NCBI GenBank assembly: GCA_900404475.1
Contig: OUQQ01000076.1
Coordinates: forward strand, 9,570-47,739
DNA: 38,170 nucleotides
Direction of reading: 5' to 3'
Source of the DNA: Spongospora subterranea
Taxonomy: Eukaryota; Endomyxa; Phytomyxea; Plasmodiophorida; Plasmodiophoridae
The position numbers and the translations under genes are program-made. This document shows, one piece after another, positions 21,481 to 32,890 of this stretch. The first letter of the stretch is position 1. Every line of letters starts with the position of its first letter. The notes under the pieces were generated by a model. That model was not told the DNA's origin. It made no database searches and worked only from the letters and a program-made list of their open reading frames with translations.

Positions 21481-22851
21481 ATGTCTCACGGTGAGTCCCG
21501 TCATCTCCTTCAAACACATGTACCAATAATGGTTTCGTTTGAAGTGAAGTTCGAAGATTCCAATATCGCGGGACTCAATTCCGAAACCGCCATTCAAGTT
21601 CGAAAAGCTGCAGCCGCGTGTGAAGTCCAATTCTCTGGAGCGGGAAAAGAGCCAGGCAAATGTGATTTCAGGGGAAAGTGATCGACATTGAACGGTATTT
21701 CAGGTGTATTGGTCTGGAGAGTAGAGAACTTTGGAGTCAAGAAGCAGCCAAAAGAACAACACGGTCAATTCTTTGATGGCGATTCCTACATTGTGCTGAA
21801 TACCTATAAACCGTCATCCGATAAGGACAAACTCGCCTATAATGTGCATTTCTGGCTGGGCGCTAATACGACCCAAGACGAAGCCGGAACAGCAGCCTTT
21901 AAAACAGTCGAATTGGACACCCTGTTGTCCGACCTTCCAATACAATACCGGGAGGTGCAAGGATTCGAATCCGATGAGTTCCTGAAACTGTTCAAACCGG
22001 CGATGATGACATTGAGCGGCGGAATCCAGAGCGGGTAATCCAAACCAAAACGATGTGTTTCGCCGCTCTTGAACTTTAACACGATAACCGTCAGATTTCA
22101 TGTCGTCAAACCAACTGATTACAAACCCCGTCTTCTTCATGTTAAAGGCGTTCGCAAAGCCGTGTCTGTCGTTCAAGTCCCAACTAAACGCGAATCTCTT
22201 AACCAAGGAGACGTGTTTATCTTGGGTAATTCGACAGTGTTCTTCAATCGTCCTCCGAAATCGACTAACTCCCCCATTTTAGACAACGGTTTATCCATTT
22301 ATCAATGGAACGGCTCATGTGCGGGCGTATATGAGAAGCGCAAAGCCAACGAAATCGCAGCCCAAATTCGTGAATCGCGTGGATGCAAGCCAACGTTCCA
22401 GGTACTGGATGACCAAGAGAAATGCGACGCCTTCTGGTCCGTTCTTGGCGGGCAGGGCCCTGTGAAATCGGCAGAAGCCGGAGGGCCAGATGATCAGGCC
22501 GTTAAAGCTGTCAAGAAACTGCTGCGATTATCGGACGCCTGTGGCCAGTTGACCGTTAGCGAGGTGGCGTCAGGAACGATTAAGAAATCCATGTTGGACA
22601 CAAACGACGTGTTCCTGATCGACGTGAACGGGAATAGTTTGCTGATTTGGGTCGGGGCGAAGGCCAGTCAGGATGAACGAGCAAAGTGCTTTCAATACGC
22701 GAACAAGTATATTCAGGTATGATTGGTGTGAGAAAACGGGTGAATAATCCCATTAAAATGGTGCTAGGATGCGGGAATCCCCTTTACGGTTCCTGTATCG
22801 CGGGTTATCGAAGGCACTACATCGCCATCATTCGAACAGGCGTTTGAGTGA
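21481..22851 (+). CDS. Severin/fragmin-type actin-severing protein (three gelsolin repeats)
   Basis: Severin-type proteins cut and cap actin filaments in a calcium-dependent way. Exons 21481-21661, 21704-22034, 22095-22716 and 22768-22851 (introns 42, 60 and 51 nt) give 405 aa. An N-terminal EDSNIAG segment is followed by repeat 1 (VLVWRVENFGVKK, FFDGDSYIVLNTYK, VHFWLGANTTQDEAGTAAFK, then REVQGFES). Repeat 2 is next (GDVFILGNSTVFF, LSIYQWNGSCAGVYEKRKAN). Repeat 3 (DTNDVFLIDVNGNSLLIWVG) is completed by the last exon (DAGIPFTVPVSRVIEG). Three repeats without a headpiece match severin and fragmin rather than six-repeat gelsolin. The start could also be the ATG at 21529, because the first 16 codons contain a GTGAGT donor-like site. 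Confidence 0.93.
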
Positions 22852-23224
22852 AAGAGATGACCGTTTCCTCAATACAGATTCCTTTTGTATCACTGTCTTA
22901 TTATTTGAACGACCCTGTTATGTCTGCGACCGGTCGCAGACATATTACACCTCTACAGGAGTCGTGTACTTGTTATATCAACGGCCAGGCCCAGGGATAA
23001 CCTCGTGCTGCTTTCATGTCTTTCTTGCTTGGCAAACAGGTTCATCCCGTCGGGCGTTCATGATATTCAGGATGAGTGTTCTGTGCTGCGGTTAATGATG
23101 ATCTTGAGGGGGATGCTCCATCAACACATGTGTGCCATGGCGACGTCGTAGTCGAAACTGTTTTCTCATCGCCTACACGTGCCAAAACAGAATGTAAAAA
23201 GTTCTCTAGTTCGCCACTCAATTA
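22852..23224. other. Gap between severin gene and transposase remnant
   Basis: No gene is visible; short frames show no domain. It holds the 26-bp palindrome listed separately. Degenerate 5' sequence of the transposase to the right may begin here, but nothing in it is clear enough to claim. Confidence 0.4.
22921..22946. repeat. Perfect 26-bp palindrome
   Basis: The half-site tatgtctgcgacc is followed immediately by its exact reverse complement with no spacer. It lies 70 bp after the severin stop codon and about 280 bp before the transposase remnant. A palindrome without a loop is more like a dimeric protein-binding site or a fold-back relic than an RNA hairpin. Confidence 0.85.
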
Positions 23225-24203
23225 AGCCAGTACTGACTTTCATCCTCAAGTTGTTGTCATCGACGGCGATTTCAAATTAACAAAAGCGATTGAAGCGACC
23301 TGGCCGGGATCGGTTCACTTGTTAGGCCGATTTTCATCGCACAAAGACATCACGCGTGCTCTGTTAGGATCGTCAAGGTCAACGCTTAGCAACTTCTTAG
23401 ACCATTTTTGGAAAATCGGTTCTATTGAAGATATAAGAGGGTACGAAAACGGATTTGTTTTAATGGAGGGCAAGTGACCTCAAATACGCAGCAATCTAGG
23501 TACTCTCCGAGCTAAACAGGAAAAGTGGACATTATCCAACACACATTGTCATATTGTCGCAGGAGTGTCCTCGACACGGCGCCAGGAAAATAGTCAATTG
23601 TCAAGTAGAGGCTTCACTGATGTCGAGTTCCAACCGTGCCCGTATCGTCGATGGTTTCGAAACTGTGGAGAACAACGTTGCTGTCAAACTTATCCAATCA
23701 ACACTGAACACGAAGCTTTTTACGATGGAACTTTGCTAAAAGAAGAATCTGTACTGTCTTTGTCGTACATGTGTCATCCACATGAAAGGTCAAGTTTGAA
23801 ATTTCGAGTAAATCACAAGAATTTTCATGATATTTTCAGAACGGTGGATATCCAGTCACAACCCGATATTGATGCTGTATGGCGTATGATCATGTCGAAA
23901 GAATATACGGCCCTGAATTGTGTCTCGTCATATTTGTGTCCGTTTCGCCACGTCAACCAGATCTCCTGTTCAACTACACTGTTCAACCAGCGATGGAGCC
24001 GAAACTTCCTAATCGAAGATCGTGACTCCGCTTCAGTCGATATCAATGGAGTGACAAAGAATGCCAAGCGAGAAAATCTTCGGCTAATCAAGTCCTCAGC
24101 ATTATTCAAGTCACTCGTTCTGAGATCGGTATTTAATCAAGTCGTCTTCAACATGGTAAAATCTACCATAATATCACTGAATCAGAACGTTGAAACTTCT
24201 TGA
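23225..24203 (+). mobile_element. Broken MULE/FAR1-like transposase
   Basis: The stretch from 23233 reads FHPQVVVIDGDFKL. After a one-base frame change near 23280 it continues KAIEATWPGSVHLLGRFSSH and NFLDHFWKIG before a stop at 23475. The pattern VxxDxD, hydrophobic helix, HLLxRxHxxxxI matches the second catalytic block of Mutator-like (MULE) transposases and FAR1 proteins. An open frame at 23565-24203 (212 aa) contains CPFRHVNQI and LFNQRWSRNFL. This is like the SWIM zinc finger (CxCxxFxxxGxxCRH) and downstream RWxKN of the same families, with cysteines lost. Frame changes, stops and lost zinc ligands mark it as non-functional. Terminal inverted repeats were not found. Confidence 0.5.
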
Positions 24204-24667
24204 AATTGTCTCCCAACCGAAAGATAACATCCAGATACGGAACCTCTCAACCCAAAACCGGAAGCAAACGTTATTTGAGGCAAGCTGAGCAGCAGCGAAG
24301 AAAAAACCAGATTCAGAAGTGAAAACTTATTGGTACTTGCTGGTCGTACTGTAGATATAACAAGTGGGTCGCTACGTCTGCGAAGAATTGCACAAACCCC
24401 TCAAAGAAGACAGCTGAAACAGGTTAATCGGGGCCCGTCTTCACCGAACAAACTCAAACTCAGTTTCCGATGTGAAAAATCGCCTCATCAGTTGATATTT
24501 GACCGACATGCGGAGTCCGTCAAGTATGTATATATGTGACTGCGCCACAGTCATTACACGTCATCGCGCTTGTTCATCATTGACTTGGTCCTTGGTCTAA
24601 TCCAAAACCCATTTTTCCGGTGTTGGTCACGGTTTATGGTTATTACCGGGTTGGCCTAAATCGGTAA
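24204..24667. other. Gap upstream of the RRM gene
   Basis: Only short frames without domains are visible. It may contain more of the decayed transposase at its left end and the RRM gene promoter at its right. Confidence 0.45.
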
Positions 24668-25682
24668 ATGAATGGAATAACCGGAACCTCGCTCAGGACG
24701 GATCAGCCCCGGCAGATTGGGCTTCGAGTTCGCGTGTCACAGATTCCATCACAAGCAACGGCCAGAGATTTGATACAGTTCTTTAGCGAACATTGTGGAC
24801 CATCGCTTGTATGTACGCCAGAACGCCAGATCAACCAAACAGGGTACAATATATTTTAGACTATCAGGTTTATTTGTGGAGTTATTGGAACTTTTTGTTT
24901 GTAGGGTGGCGATATTGGAATTTGCCAGTGATAATGGCTCTCGAGCTGCACTGAAATTGTCGGGATTCAACCTATATAATCAGCAAATTCATGTGGGGTT
25001 ACCAGAGACCGATTCGGTATCGCCTGCAGTATCAAATAGTGCAGCGAGGTCGTTTGGTGATATTCATCCCGATCGTCAGATTCACCATATCAATTCCCAT
25101 TCACACCATCATCAACGGGGATATATTCCCCCTCATGATTCTGCCCATAATCACCGCCGATCGTCTCATCCATCGGCATCTCGTGCTGATAATTATCAAC
25201 AGCGCCACCGTCCTCCTGCCGTTCCCGATCAGCATCTCAGGCGTCATGGATCATATTCAAACCGACCTGGGTTATCGCCATCGTCCCGTCGAAATAATCC
25301 AGCCAAGCACCGTCGCGTTGGTCCAGGCTCAGGTCGATCATCACCAGAGCGAGGTCCAAGGTCCAGATCTGACTCCAATGAAACATCGACACCGTCAATT
25401 ACTCCCACCGTTTCTCCACGAAGTTCGTTGCGCCCATTGGTGGCACCTGCACTGGCTCCAGGGCCAGGATTCACGATGCGTTGGGCGTCCACCGGTCGTT
25501 GGGCGAACGTCGAAGCGTTGCAGGCGCGTCTGTCTCGGATCACGGCCGAGGTCGAGGAATCCAGACGAATGGCCTATCGTGCTCAGACTCGCGTTATCGC
25601 TGCCGATTTCGAACTCCAAATGAAACGAGCGGAACTTGCTAATATTGATATGAGGTTAGATTTGCTCCGTCCTCCTCTTTGA
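24668..25682 (+). CDS. RNA-binding protein with one RRM and a His/Arg/Ser-rich tail
   Basis: Exons 24668-24843 and 24905-25682 (intron 61 nt, donor GG|GTACAA, acceptor TTTGTAG) give 317 aa. The RRM spans about residues 20-95. RNP2-like VRVSQIP is followed by helix TARDLIQFFSEHCG, strand SLVCTPER, RNP1-like GGVAILEFAS, helix SRAALKLSG and strand QIHVGLPE. RNP1 lacks the usual aromatic pair but keeps the last Phe, as in SR-type RRMs. A disordered region rich in His, Arg, Ser and Pro follows (about 115-235, with PERGPRSRSDSNET). A C-terminal coiled coil is likely at 260-315 (LQARLSRITAEVEESRRMA, DFELQMKRAELANI). It is probably a splicing or mRNA-export factor; I cannot name the ortholog. Confidence 0.72.
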
Positions 25683-25738
25683 TAATGTCTTACACCTTGA
25701 TATATGTATATTTCCAACTAAATCAATTATTTTATGTA

Positions 25739-27427
25739 TCATTGGTATTCGTCCCCGATCGTGATGTTGAATGAGCGTTTGACCATGGCGTCGTCATGTG
25801 CGAGATCGTAGGTTCCTGGACCCGGTATTCCGTTCCCTTTCTCGTTCCCGAACCTCTTCGACCCTGATCGGAATGCTGACACAGCGGCTGGTCGAGGGGG
25901 AGGCAATTCCTGCTTTAGATACGCCCCTGGACCGGGAAGAGCTTGTTTAGGATTCGTGTCCCGGAACCTTTCAGCTCCGGTTACGAACACTCCTGGAGCG
26001 TTTCCAATTCGCTTTTTAGGTCTCCATTCGCTAATGGTGCTATAACTGATCGGTGGCGAAACCGCCGAATCCCCTTCCTTTATCTGGAATCGTCTGGCGT
26101 GGGATTGGAACGCAGCCGACGCTCTTCCCGCCTTCAACACCAATTGTCAATGTTCAGACAAGTTCAACAGTATTCACTCCCAACCTTATATCGCGGTTCC
26201 GGAAATGGATTTGCCACATAGGATCCTGGAGATGGAGTCGAATTCTGCTTTGGCGCCGCAAATCGTTCACTTCCAACGCCAAATCCGGTGCGTTTACTCT
26301 TCTTATACTCCTCGAGTTCGGGATCGATTACATTCCTTCTGTCTGGGTCGTAAGATCCTGGTCCTGGGACCTCCTGCCTTGAGATCGTTCCAAATCGCTG
26401 TTCGGTGTTTTGGAACGGCGGCGAGTGTTTGATCCCCAACGTTGCCCTGCGTAGTTTCACATCTGATGCCGTTTTGAAAGACGACTGCGGCTGAATGTCG
26501 TAAGATCCAACTCCAGGAATGTCATTCCTAGATATTGACATTCGCTCAGACGACCTTGAAAATACCTGTCAGATAACGCCCATTAGAATATCCATTCTGA
26601 TGTCGGATAAACCGAACCTGTTTCGACTTGGGCAGGCGAGTTTCAGGTCTCATGATAGGCCATGGATCGTACTGCCCCGGAGCAGGAAGCGATTTTCTCT
26701 CAATATCTTCATCGGGAAATCGGTTGGTGGTCGACGCAAACGCCATTGAAGGACGAACATTGTCTGGATCGATCCATTGTTTATGAGCCAGATGTGATAA
26801 AGGCGTCTCGGTTCTCGTTGGCAACGTGCTGCGTTTGCTTTTCGTCCTGCCGAAATCACAGGTCCTGATTACGCGAAGGGCCGTGTCGTCGACGTTATAA
26901 TCGCCAGGACCGGCCACATCCTGACCGACACCGGTGCGTTCCTCAACAGGTGCAGAACGGGATTCCAGATCTCCCCGTTCGTTCTGCAGATATCCATGCG
27001 ACTGGCATCGTGCCGGGATCGACGGCGCCGTACTTGCTCGAACCCATTTCACGGCCGGCTGACGCCGAATTACCATCGATTTGACATTGCGCTGATTCTT
27101 CATCGTTGTCCAGTCACGATGAACCAGACAGGAAACCGGCTCGTTCGCATTGCTACGATCCCGGAAACGAGCCGATGTTGACGCAAAGGCACTGGTGGCA
27201 GCTTTCCGTTTCGAGGCGTTTTGTTCAAATACCGGAAGGTAAGAACCGGGTCCAGGGACATCCAATCCATGGGAATCACCTTGTAACCGAGCTGATGTTG
27301 AGTTAAATGGAGCCATTCTCGGGCTGGAACGGATCCATGTTGATCGGGCGATATTGTACGATCCGGGACCCGTGGCCGGATTTCCTCCAGGATTATGGAA
27401 CCGGGGTGCCCTAAATACAAACGCCAT
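25739..27427 (-). CDS. Sperm-tail PG-rich repeat (SHIPPO) protein, STPG2-like
   Basis: Exons 27427-26618, 26565-26185 and 26131-25739 (introns 52 and 53 nt) give 527 aa. The protein is built of repeats of the form (S/A)xRFxx...PGPGxY. Nine clear cores are seen: GPGSYN, GPGSYL, GPGDYN, APGQYD, GVGSYD, GPGSYD, SPGSYV, GPGAYL and GPGTYD, spaced by 30-80 residues with SARF/TERF-like motifs before them. The N-terminus MAFVFRAPRFHNP resembles STPG2, whose first repeat also follows an RAPR segment. Such proteins associate with axonemal microtubules in cilia and flagella. Good conservation of the PG cores argues for function and hence for a flagellated stage. Confidence 0.8.
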
Positions 27428-27599
27428 GATCGCTAATTATTGTCCATCGGCCATCGAGCGATGATCTTGCAACAAGGGTGGTGTTCAGGAAAAAGGAATA
27501 ATGCCAAGCATAATCTAATCTACCACAGGGTACACCCTCCTGATCCTTTCACATTTTATTCGGAAGGACAAGGTCAAATAAAAAAAATAACTAATCAAT

Positions 27600-29346
27600 T
27601 CAATCGGTTTTTACATGTATTGATGGGGTGGACATCGCACCGATAGCGGCGACTACATAATTTGGTAAATACAGGAGGAATACTAAAGGGTAAATGAGGT
27701 TGTCAGATGTGGCGATCCTGGTGAGGAATGCGTAAACTAAGTTGCTAACTGAGAGATCGAACACGATCGACGCAGATAGTAGTGGTAATATTGGAGAGCA
27801 GAACATCAGCAAAAGTATATTACGAACATGCCCAGATCTCTGATTTGAAGGCTGTACTAGAACTAATGGAACTGTGGCGAATATACAGCAGAAAGTAGAT
27901 GCGTAATGGACAATTGAAAAAGGAAGAATCACTATAAATGAACTACAAGACAGAAATGCCTGCAACCACACCCAGGACGGACCTTTGGGCAAGACCGAGT
28001 ACACAGCAAAACTAATAGTTATGATAACAATCCAAGACGAAAGAATTAATAGGAGAGAGGAAGCACCAAGTAATACTGGGACGTAATAGAGACAAGAAGA
28101 TGCCATCAATACCAACGAAAAAGTCTGCCATGCAGGAGCAAGAGGGGATGCCGGTAATATTGTGGGCAAACGTTGAAGCGTACACAACGGCCATGATGAT
28201 CCGATTATCAGAAGCGACCAGTAAAAGGAAACAAACGTTGTGAGCGTAGTTGACGATGTCAAAATATAGAGGAACACTGAATGGTGCAACTTCTCGATAA
28301 GGTTGCTGAATGCCCGGATCATCTCCTCAGATGCATGAACTAAGGAAATGAATGATGAGGTCATTACCGTGCCTTCCGTTGATACTTCAGTAGCTGTTAA
28401 ACTAACTGCATCAATGTTGTAGTCAATAAATGGGCCATGCAGGCCACTATGCATCCCAGAAATTGAATCAGCCAGAAACCGAAACATTGGGCGCCATGTA
28501 TTTAGCCATGGGAGGAAACTCGTTGATCTCTGCAACAAGTCACTGGAATAGAGATCGGCTATAGTCAGAGGGATATTATGCTGTTGGAGCATGTATTGCA
28601 CAATGGCAACAACATCGAAATTCGCCAAAACACCCTGAGAATTCCCGGAGGAAATAGTGATGGCTTTGAATGAGGCGGCCGGAGGAAGATCGAGAATAAA
28701 AGCGCAGCGTAACGCCCCCGCCCTTGCAAGAGGAAGATCTTTTGCTTTGAAGGGGTTTAAATACGTCGAATGATAGGCATCAATCCATGTTTTGATTAAC
28801 TCAGGACGATCGTGAGGAATGCAGATCAGAATCACATCTTTCGCCAACCACTTCACATTCCTTAGGAATTTGATCAGCGCAACCGCAACGTGAAGACCAG
28901 AAATATGACCGGGTTTGGGCTCATAATATGGAACAACGAGAGCAATAGAATCTTCACCGTTCGACCTACGTGAACGGAGTATCGAGTACACCAAATCCTT
29001 CTCAAACGTCCTCACCTGATTCGATTCGTTAATTAAGTATTGAAATAGAATGCAATAATCCGAGTACAGTAATGCTAGGGGTATTAAATGACTCCATAAA
29101 CCAGGATTGTAAGGCCTCCGCTGACGAGTTTCTTGGGGACTTTAGACTCAGATCCTGTCTGATATCAATAGGTGTTGCTGACGTCTGCACAGAATGGACG
29201 ATAAATGCGTTTTCATCGACATAGAAGTCCTGCGATACGAACGGCAGGAGGGCGATGTACGCCACGCCTACCAAAAGCGACAATGGCAAATACCATGAGA
29301 TCGAAATTCGTTGAAGGAATTCGACATTGATTGGCGCATGAAGCAT
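27600..29346 (-). CDS. GAA1: GPI transamidase subunit GAA1/GPAA1
   Basis: GAA1 is a subunit of the ER complex that attaches GPI anchors to proteins. Exons 29346-29068 and 29015-27600 (intron 52 nt) give 564 aa. An N-terminal membrane segment (SWYLPLSLLVGVAYIALLPF) is followed by the family's VDENAFI (human SENA). The luminal M28-like domain contains DSIALVVPYYEP, GLHVAVALIKFL, WLAKDVILICIPHDR, TWIDAYHSTYL and the late LHHSVFLYIL. Multiple membrane segments then run to the C-terminus. Metal ligands of true M28 peptidases are absent, as in the family. The frame extends upstream of 29346 to an acceptor-like ATTCAG at 29410, so a short 5' exon is possible. Confidence 0.9.
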
Positions 29347-29659
29347 GGACAGTCTGTATCTTTCGTTTTGCCAATACCGACGAAAACCCCCACCACCTTT
29401 CCCTGAATATATCAAATAATAATGATCAATTATTGATATTTAAGTGCCATTGTCATCTGATTAAGTGCGCCAGTCACATTTCTTGACGCCAAACACTTGA
29501 CATTCGTGACTGCGGACAAAATGGATCTGAATAAAATTGCGCAGTAGTTGAGTCGGTGTTTGCGATTGGCGGCAATTGGAATAAGAGGAGGTGATTACAA
29601 GTTGGGGATCGAAGGGGACAATAATAATGCCCGATAGGTAATGGGTAATGCACGATCGA

Positions 29660-31533
29660 ATGGCGACCCCGTCTGACCGCGGTCTTAGTCGGGATCATAA
29701 GCGACAGCTAAGAAATAGTGCCCCGCTGCCGTTTAAACCGGAAGAGGAAGGCGCCCCCCCGCCTGAACCTGAAGAGCCTTCTTCCGCACCAGCAAAAAAG
29801 CGTAGGAGATGTTTTATTTTATAATCAGCTCGTGCTAATGCGGTTTTAGCTCACGCCAACCGTTATGAATGCGATTATTGTCGAAAAGACATCACGGTTT
29901 CCGTCAGAATTCGCTGTGCTGAATGTGCGGATTTCGATCTCTGCGTTGAATGTTTCTCAATGGGAGTGGAAGTTCTAACGCATAAGAATGACCATGCATA
30001 TCGTGTTATTGAACACATCAGTGAACCCATTTTCGATCGCGATTGGGGTGCCGATGAGGAGAGACTATTGCTTGAGGGAATTCTGGTTTTCGGATTCGGC
30101 AATTGGCAAGATATTGCAGAATATGTTGCCACAAAATCTCGCCAGAAATGCCAGGCACATTATAATGCAGTTTACCTTTCGGGCTCAACTGCTCCACTGC
30201 CAAATATGGACGCACCTTTGATTGACTTCAAGGTCCGTTTGGCACCTGTCGTATAGTGTTTGAATTTCCCTGAAATGATGCCTTTATAGGATTATCGTAA
30301 AGAAGATCCAGCCAGTGTGGCGGTCGACCGTCGATTATCCATTTTGAATGTCCCATTGGAAATCAGCTCAGGAGAAAGTAAAAGTGGCACACCAGCCAAG
30401 CCTGTGCCAGTGGTGTCAACCCAAAAATCTCAGGATACGAGTCTCGCTAGAATGATCGGATTTGTCCCCAAACGAGGTTTTTATTCGCCATGTGTTTAGC
30501 TTGACGTTGTTGAAACTTTTTTCAGGGGATTTTGACACGGAACACGATAATGAAGCGGAGAAGTATCTATCTGATATGGAATTTTTGCCAGAAGATACTC
30601 CTGAGGAGCGTCGCTTAAAGCTTGATGTTATCGCAATTTATAACCGCACACTTGACGAAAGGCAGCGTAGGAAAGATTTCATCATCGACCGCGAATTGCT
30701 TCTTCCTTGTGTTAGTTTTGAATTGTTTTTCTACTGCCCAAAGTTTTGAACTGCTGTGTGTAGACTCGAAAACGCACCAGGGAAGAACGAGAGATTTGTC
30801 AGAATATGGCTTGCTTCGCCAGATTCCACACCAAAGAAGAGCACAATAACTTTATACAGGGTCAGATGTGGCCCGCTGGTGTTTTTGGCTGCTCTCATTT
30901 TCAAAGTAGGGTTGTTAAACGAACATAGGCTCAGAAAGCGGATTGAGCAGCTACAAGAGCACCGGCTGATGGGAATACGTACCCTCGCTGAAAGTGTTCA
31001 GTATGAGAGCGAAAAGAAAAAGCGGGAAGTAAACAAGTCTTTGAGGAAAGATAAAGAAAAATGCGACTATCTTTATTCAACACCAAGAACGGTTTGTGAT
31101 GAGGCATTTCTTTTTCAGTTGATATTTTTTCAACCGACACTTTCAGGTCACATCGGTGAGGCGGAGGCGTTCGATGGTGGATTCAGAATGCGGAGAAGCC
31201 GCGCGTCCTGTACAAGATGATTTAGGAGAGAGTGCTCCTTCTGCGTGGAATATTGATCCATCAATGGAAGGTTATAGTTCTTTATCTGAATTGGAGGTTC
31301 GACTATGCCAGAGGATGCACTTGTTTCCCAGTCAATTTATTGCAATCAAAGAACGTCTGGTCATAGAAAGCTTCAAAAGGGGATTTCTAGATCCAAATGC
31401 TCCCAAAAAGCAGTTAATCCGTATCGACGTCAATAAGACCGACCGAATTTTCGATCTATTCGTATCGACTGGCTGGGATATGAATACTGAGGCAATCGCT
31501 GCCTTATCTGCGAACGACAAATTGCCCAGTTAA
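29660..31533 (+). CDS. ADA2: Transcriptional adaptor Ada2
   Basis: Ada2 stimulates the Gcn5 acetyltransferase within SAGA/ADA complexes. Seven exons (29660-29801, 29850-30232, 30290-30476, 30526-30710, 30764-30860, 30910-31091, 31147-31533; introns 48-57 nt) give 520 aa. Domains in order: a Pro/Glu-rich N-terminus; a ZZ zinc finger ([27 protein letters not shown]); and a SANT/Myb domain ([42 protein letters not shown]). The Ada2-specific middle follows ([60 protein letters not shown]). A C-terminal SWIRM domain closes it ([20 protein letters not shown]). Each intron shifts frame, so no single ORF shows the protein. The divergent neighbour GAA1 starts about 310 bp upstream. Confidence 0.94.
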
Positions 31534-31624
31534 TATATAAATGTACCAACGATAATTTATTATTCAAGTTTATGGTTTCTTCAGCAGTTTGACTGTTGAA
31601 GGTTTTCCCAATGAGATGTGGGTA

Positions 31625-32890
31625 TTACATTGTTTGCAACCACTGGTTCGATCGTCTGCCAGCCTCAACCATGGCCATTGCCTCCTCAACAATCTCGATC
31701 GTTAGGCCTCGATAACGTGATTGCTGCCGTAATTCCGCCAGCAATTTACTCGATGGAACCTGGAAATTGACGTTATCGATCAACAACTAGCGTTGTTGGT
31801 GAGGTTGATGTACCATGGCTGAGGATTCCGACAGCATATGCTCAATGGTCGGAAGAACGTACTGAGCGTCGAGCCGCCGATATGAATCTCGTCCAGAGCA
31901 TGTCTGAATTAGCAATCCACGAGCAACACATTGGTTCACGATTCGGGCCAACAACTACAGTAGGAAGAATTAGATTTACAATCGAACGGTTTCTGGAGCC
32001 GTTTCCAACCAGAGCTGTGTCCTGAGACGAAACAGACGAGCGAGGAAAAAGCCGTTTCGCTGACTGAATAAAGGCACCGTTCTGACACAAACTTGAAAAC
32101 GGCACCTCATTATCACCTGAAAATAACTCCATAATATCGAGTTGTAATCGTTCATAGGGGTCTCTAATAGAGCCGCGTCAGATTTCGATTGATATTCGGG
32201 ATCAGGTCGGGAGCATTACTGGATATGTTCCCTATCTGCATTGTCGTAATCTGAGGCTGACACCTGTAAATCATGAGCCAGCTTATCGGCAACATCATCC
32301 GGTAGGCGATATAGATTATCGTGTAGATCGATAACCTGAGCGCAATGAAGCAGTTCCACATTGGGGTCAACGACAACACCTTTACAAACATATCATGATC
32401 GTGAACGAAAAAACAGATTTCGTATTAGAAACCTACTCCAAGATAAAATTTGCACTTGACGTTCTTCACGAAATGTCGAAAGTTTTCCATAGATCTGAAC
32501 CAGTTTTCCGAGTTCTAATTCAGTGGACGATGGGCGGTCGTTGAACCATCGTGTAGCCAATATGATGCCCGTTCCATCATCGACCATGACATTGACATTG
32601 GTCGCGTGCAAGCGAAGATCGACAACGACGCCCAATATGCAGACGCGGTGGATGGGATGGCGATATAAAGCGTAGCTCTGACCAGGATGGGCGGGGAACT
32701 CGCCCAGACGACTGATATCACCAATGAACAGCCTTATATAGGACCAATACAGCGATTCTAGTCCCCAATATGAGCAAGCCAGATCGCCGCCGCCACCGAT
32801 ATCATCGCCCATTCGGGACTTTACCGACACAATGGCGAAAACATCTGTTCCGGATATAGTCCGAGTGGCGAGTGGCGACATGAGATTCAT
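31625..32890 (-). CDS. STN1: STN1-like telomere protein (CST complex)
   Basis: STN1 binds telomeric single-stranded DNA with CTC1/Cdc13 and TEN1 and helps fill-in by DNA polymerase alpha. Exons 32890-32437, 32379-32262, 32163-32010, 31954-31814 and 31759-31625 give 333 aa. The OB fold is clear: WGLESLYWSYIRLFIGDI, HPIHRVCILGVVVDLRLHAT, VMVDDGTGIILATRWFND, then LVQIYGKLSTFREERQVQIL. Two winged-helix-like segments follow (ARIVNQCVARGLLIQTCSGR and KLLAELRQQSRYRGLTIEIV). The second intron (about 98 nt) uses a weak donor (GT|GTCAGC); reading straight on instead hits an in-frame TAA at 32219. The family is secure; the join of exons 2 and 3 is the weakest point. Confidence 0.85.

Noticed and set aside
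24991..25623. 210-codon plus-strand frame overlapping the RRM gene
   Set aside because: It is an out-of-frame shadow of the Arg/Ser/His-rich exon; the RRM frame has domain support and a matching intron.
30931..31220. Overlapping frames within the Ada2 region
   Set aside because: Ada2 exons in a third frame ([29 protein letters not shown]) match the family; the others are shadows.
32164..32391. Alternative genetic code suggested by in-frame TAA in STN1
   Set aside because: TAA, TAG and TGA all end other clear genes in the window, and an intron removes this TAA.
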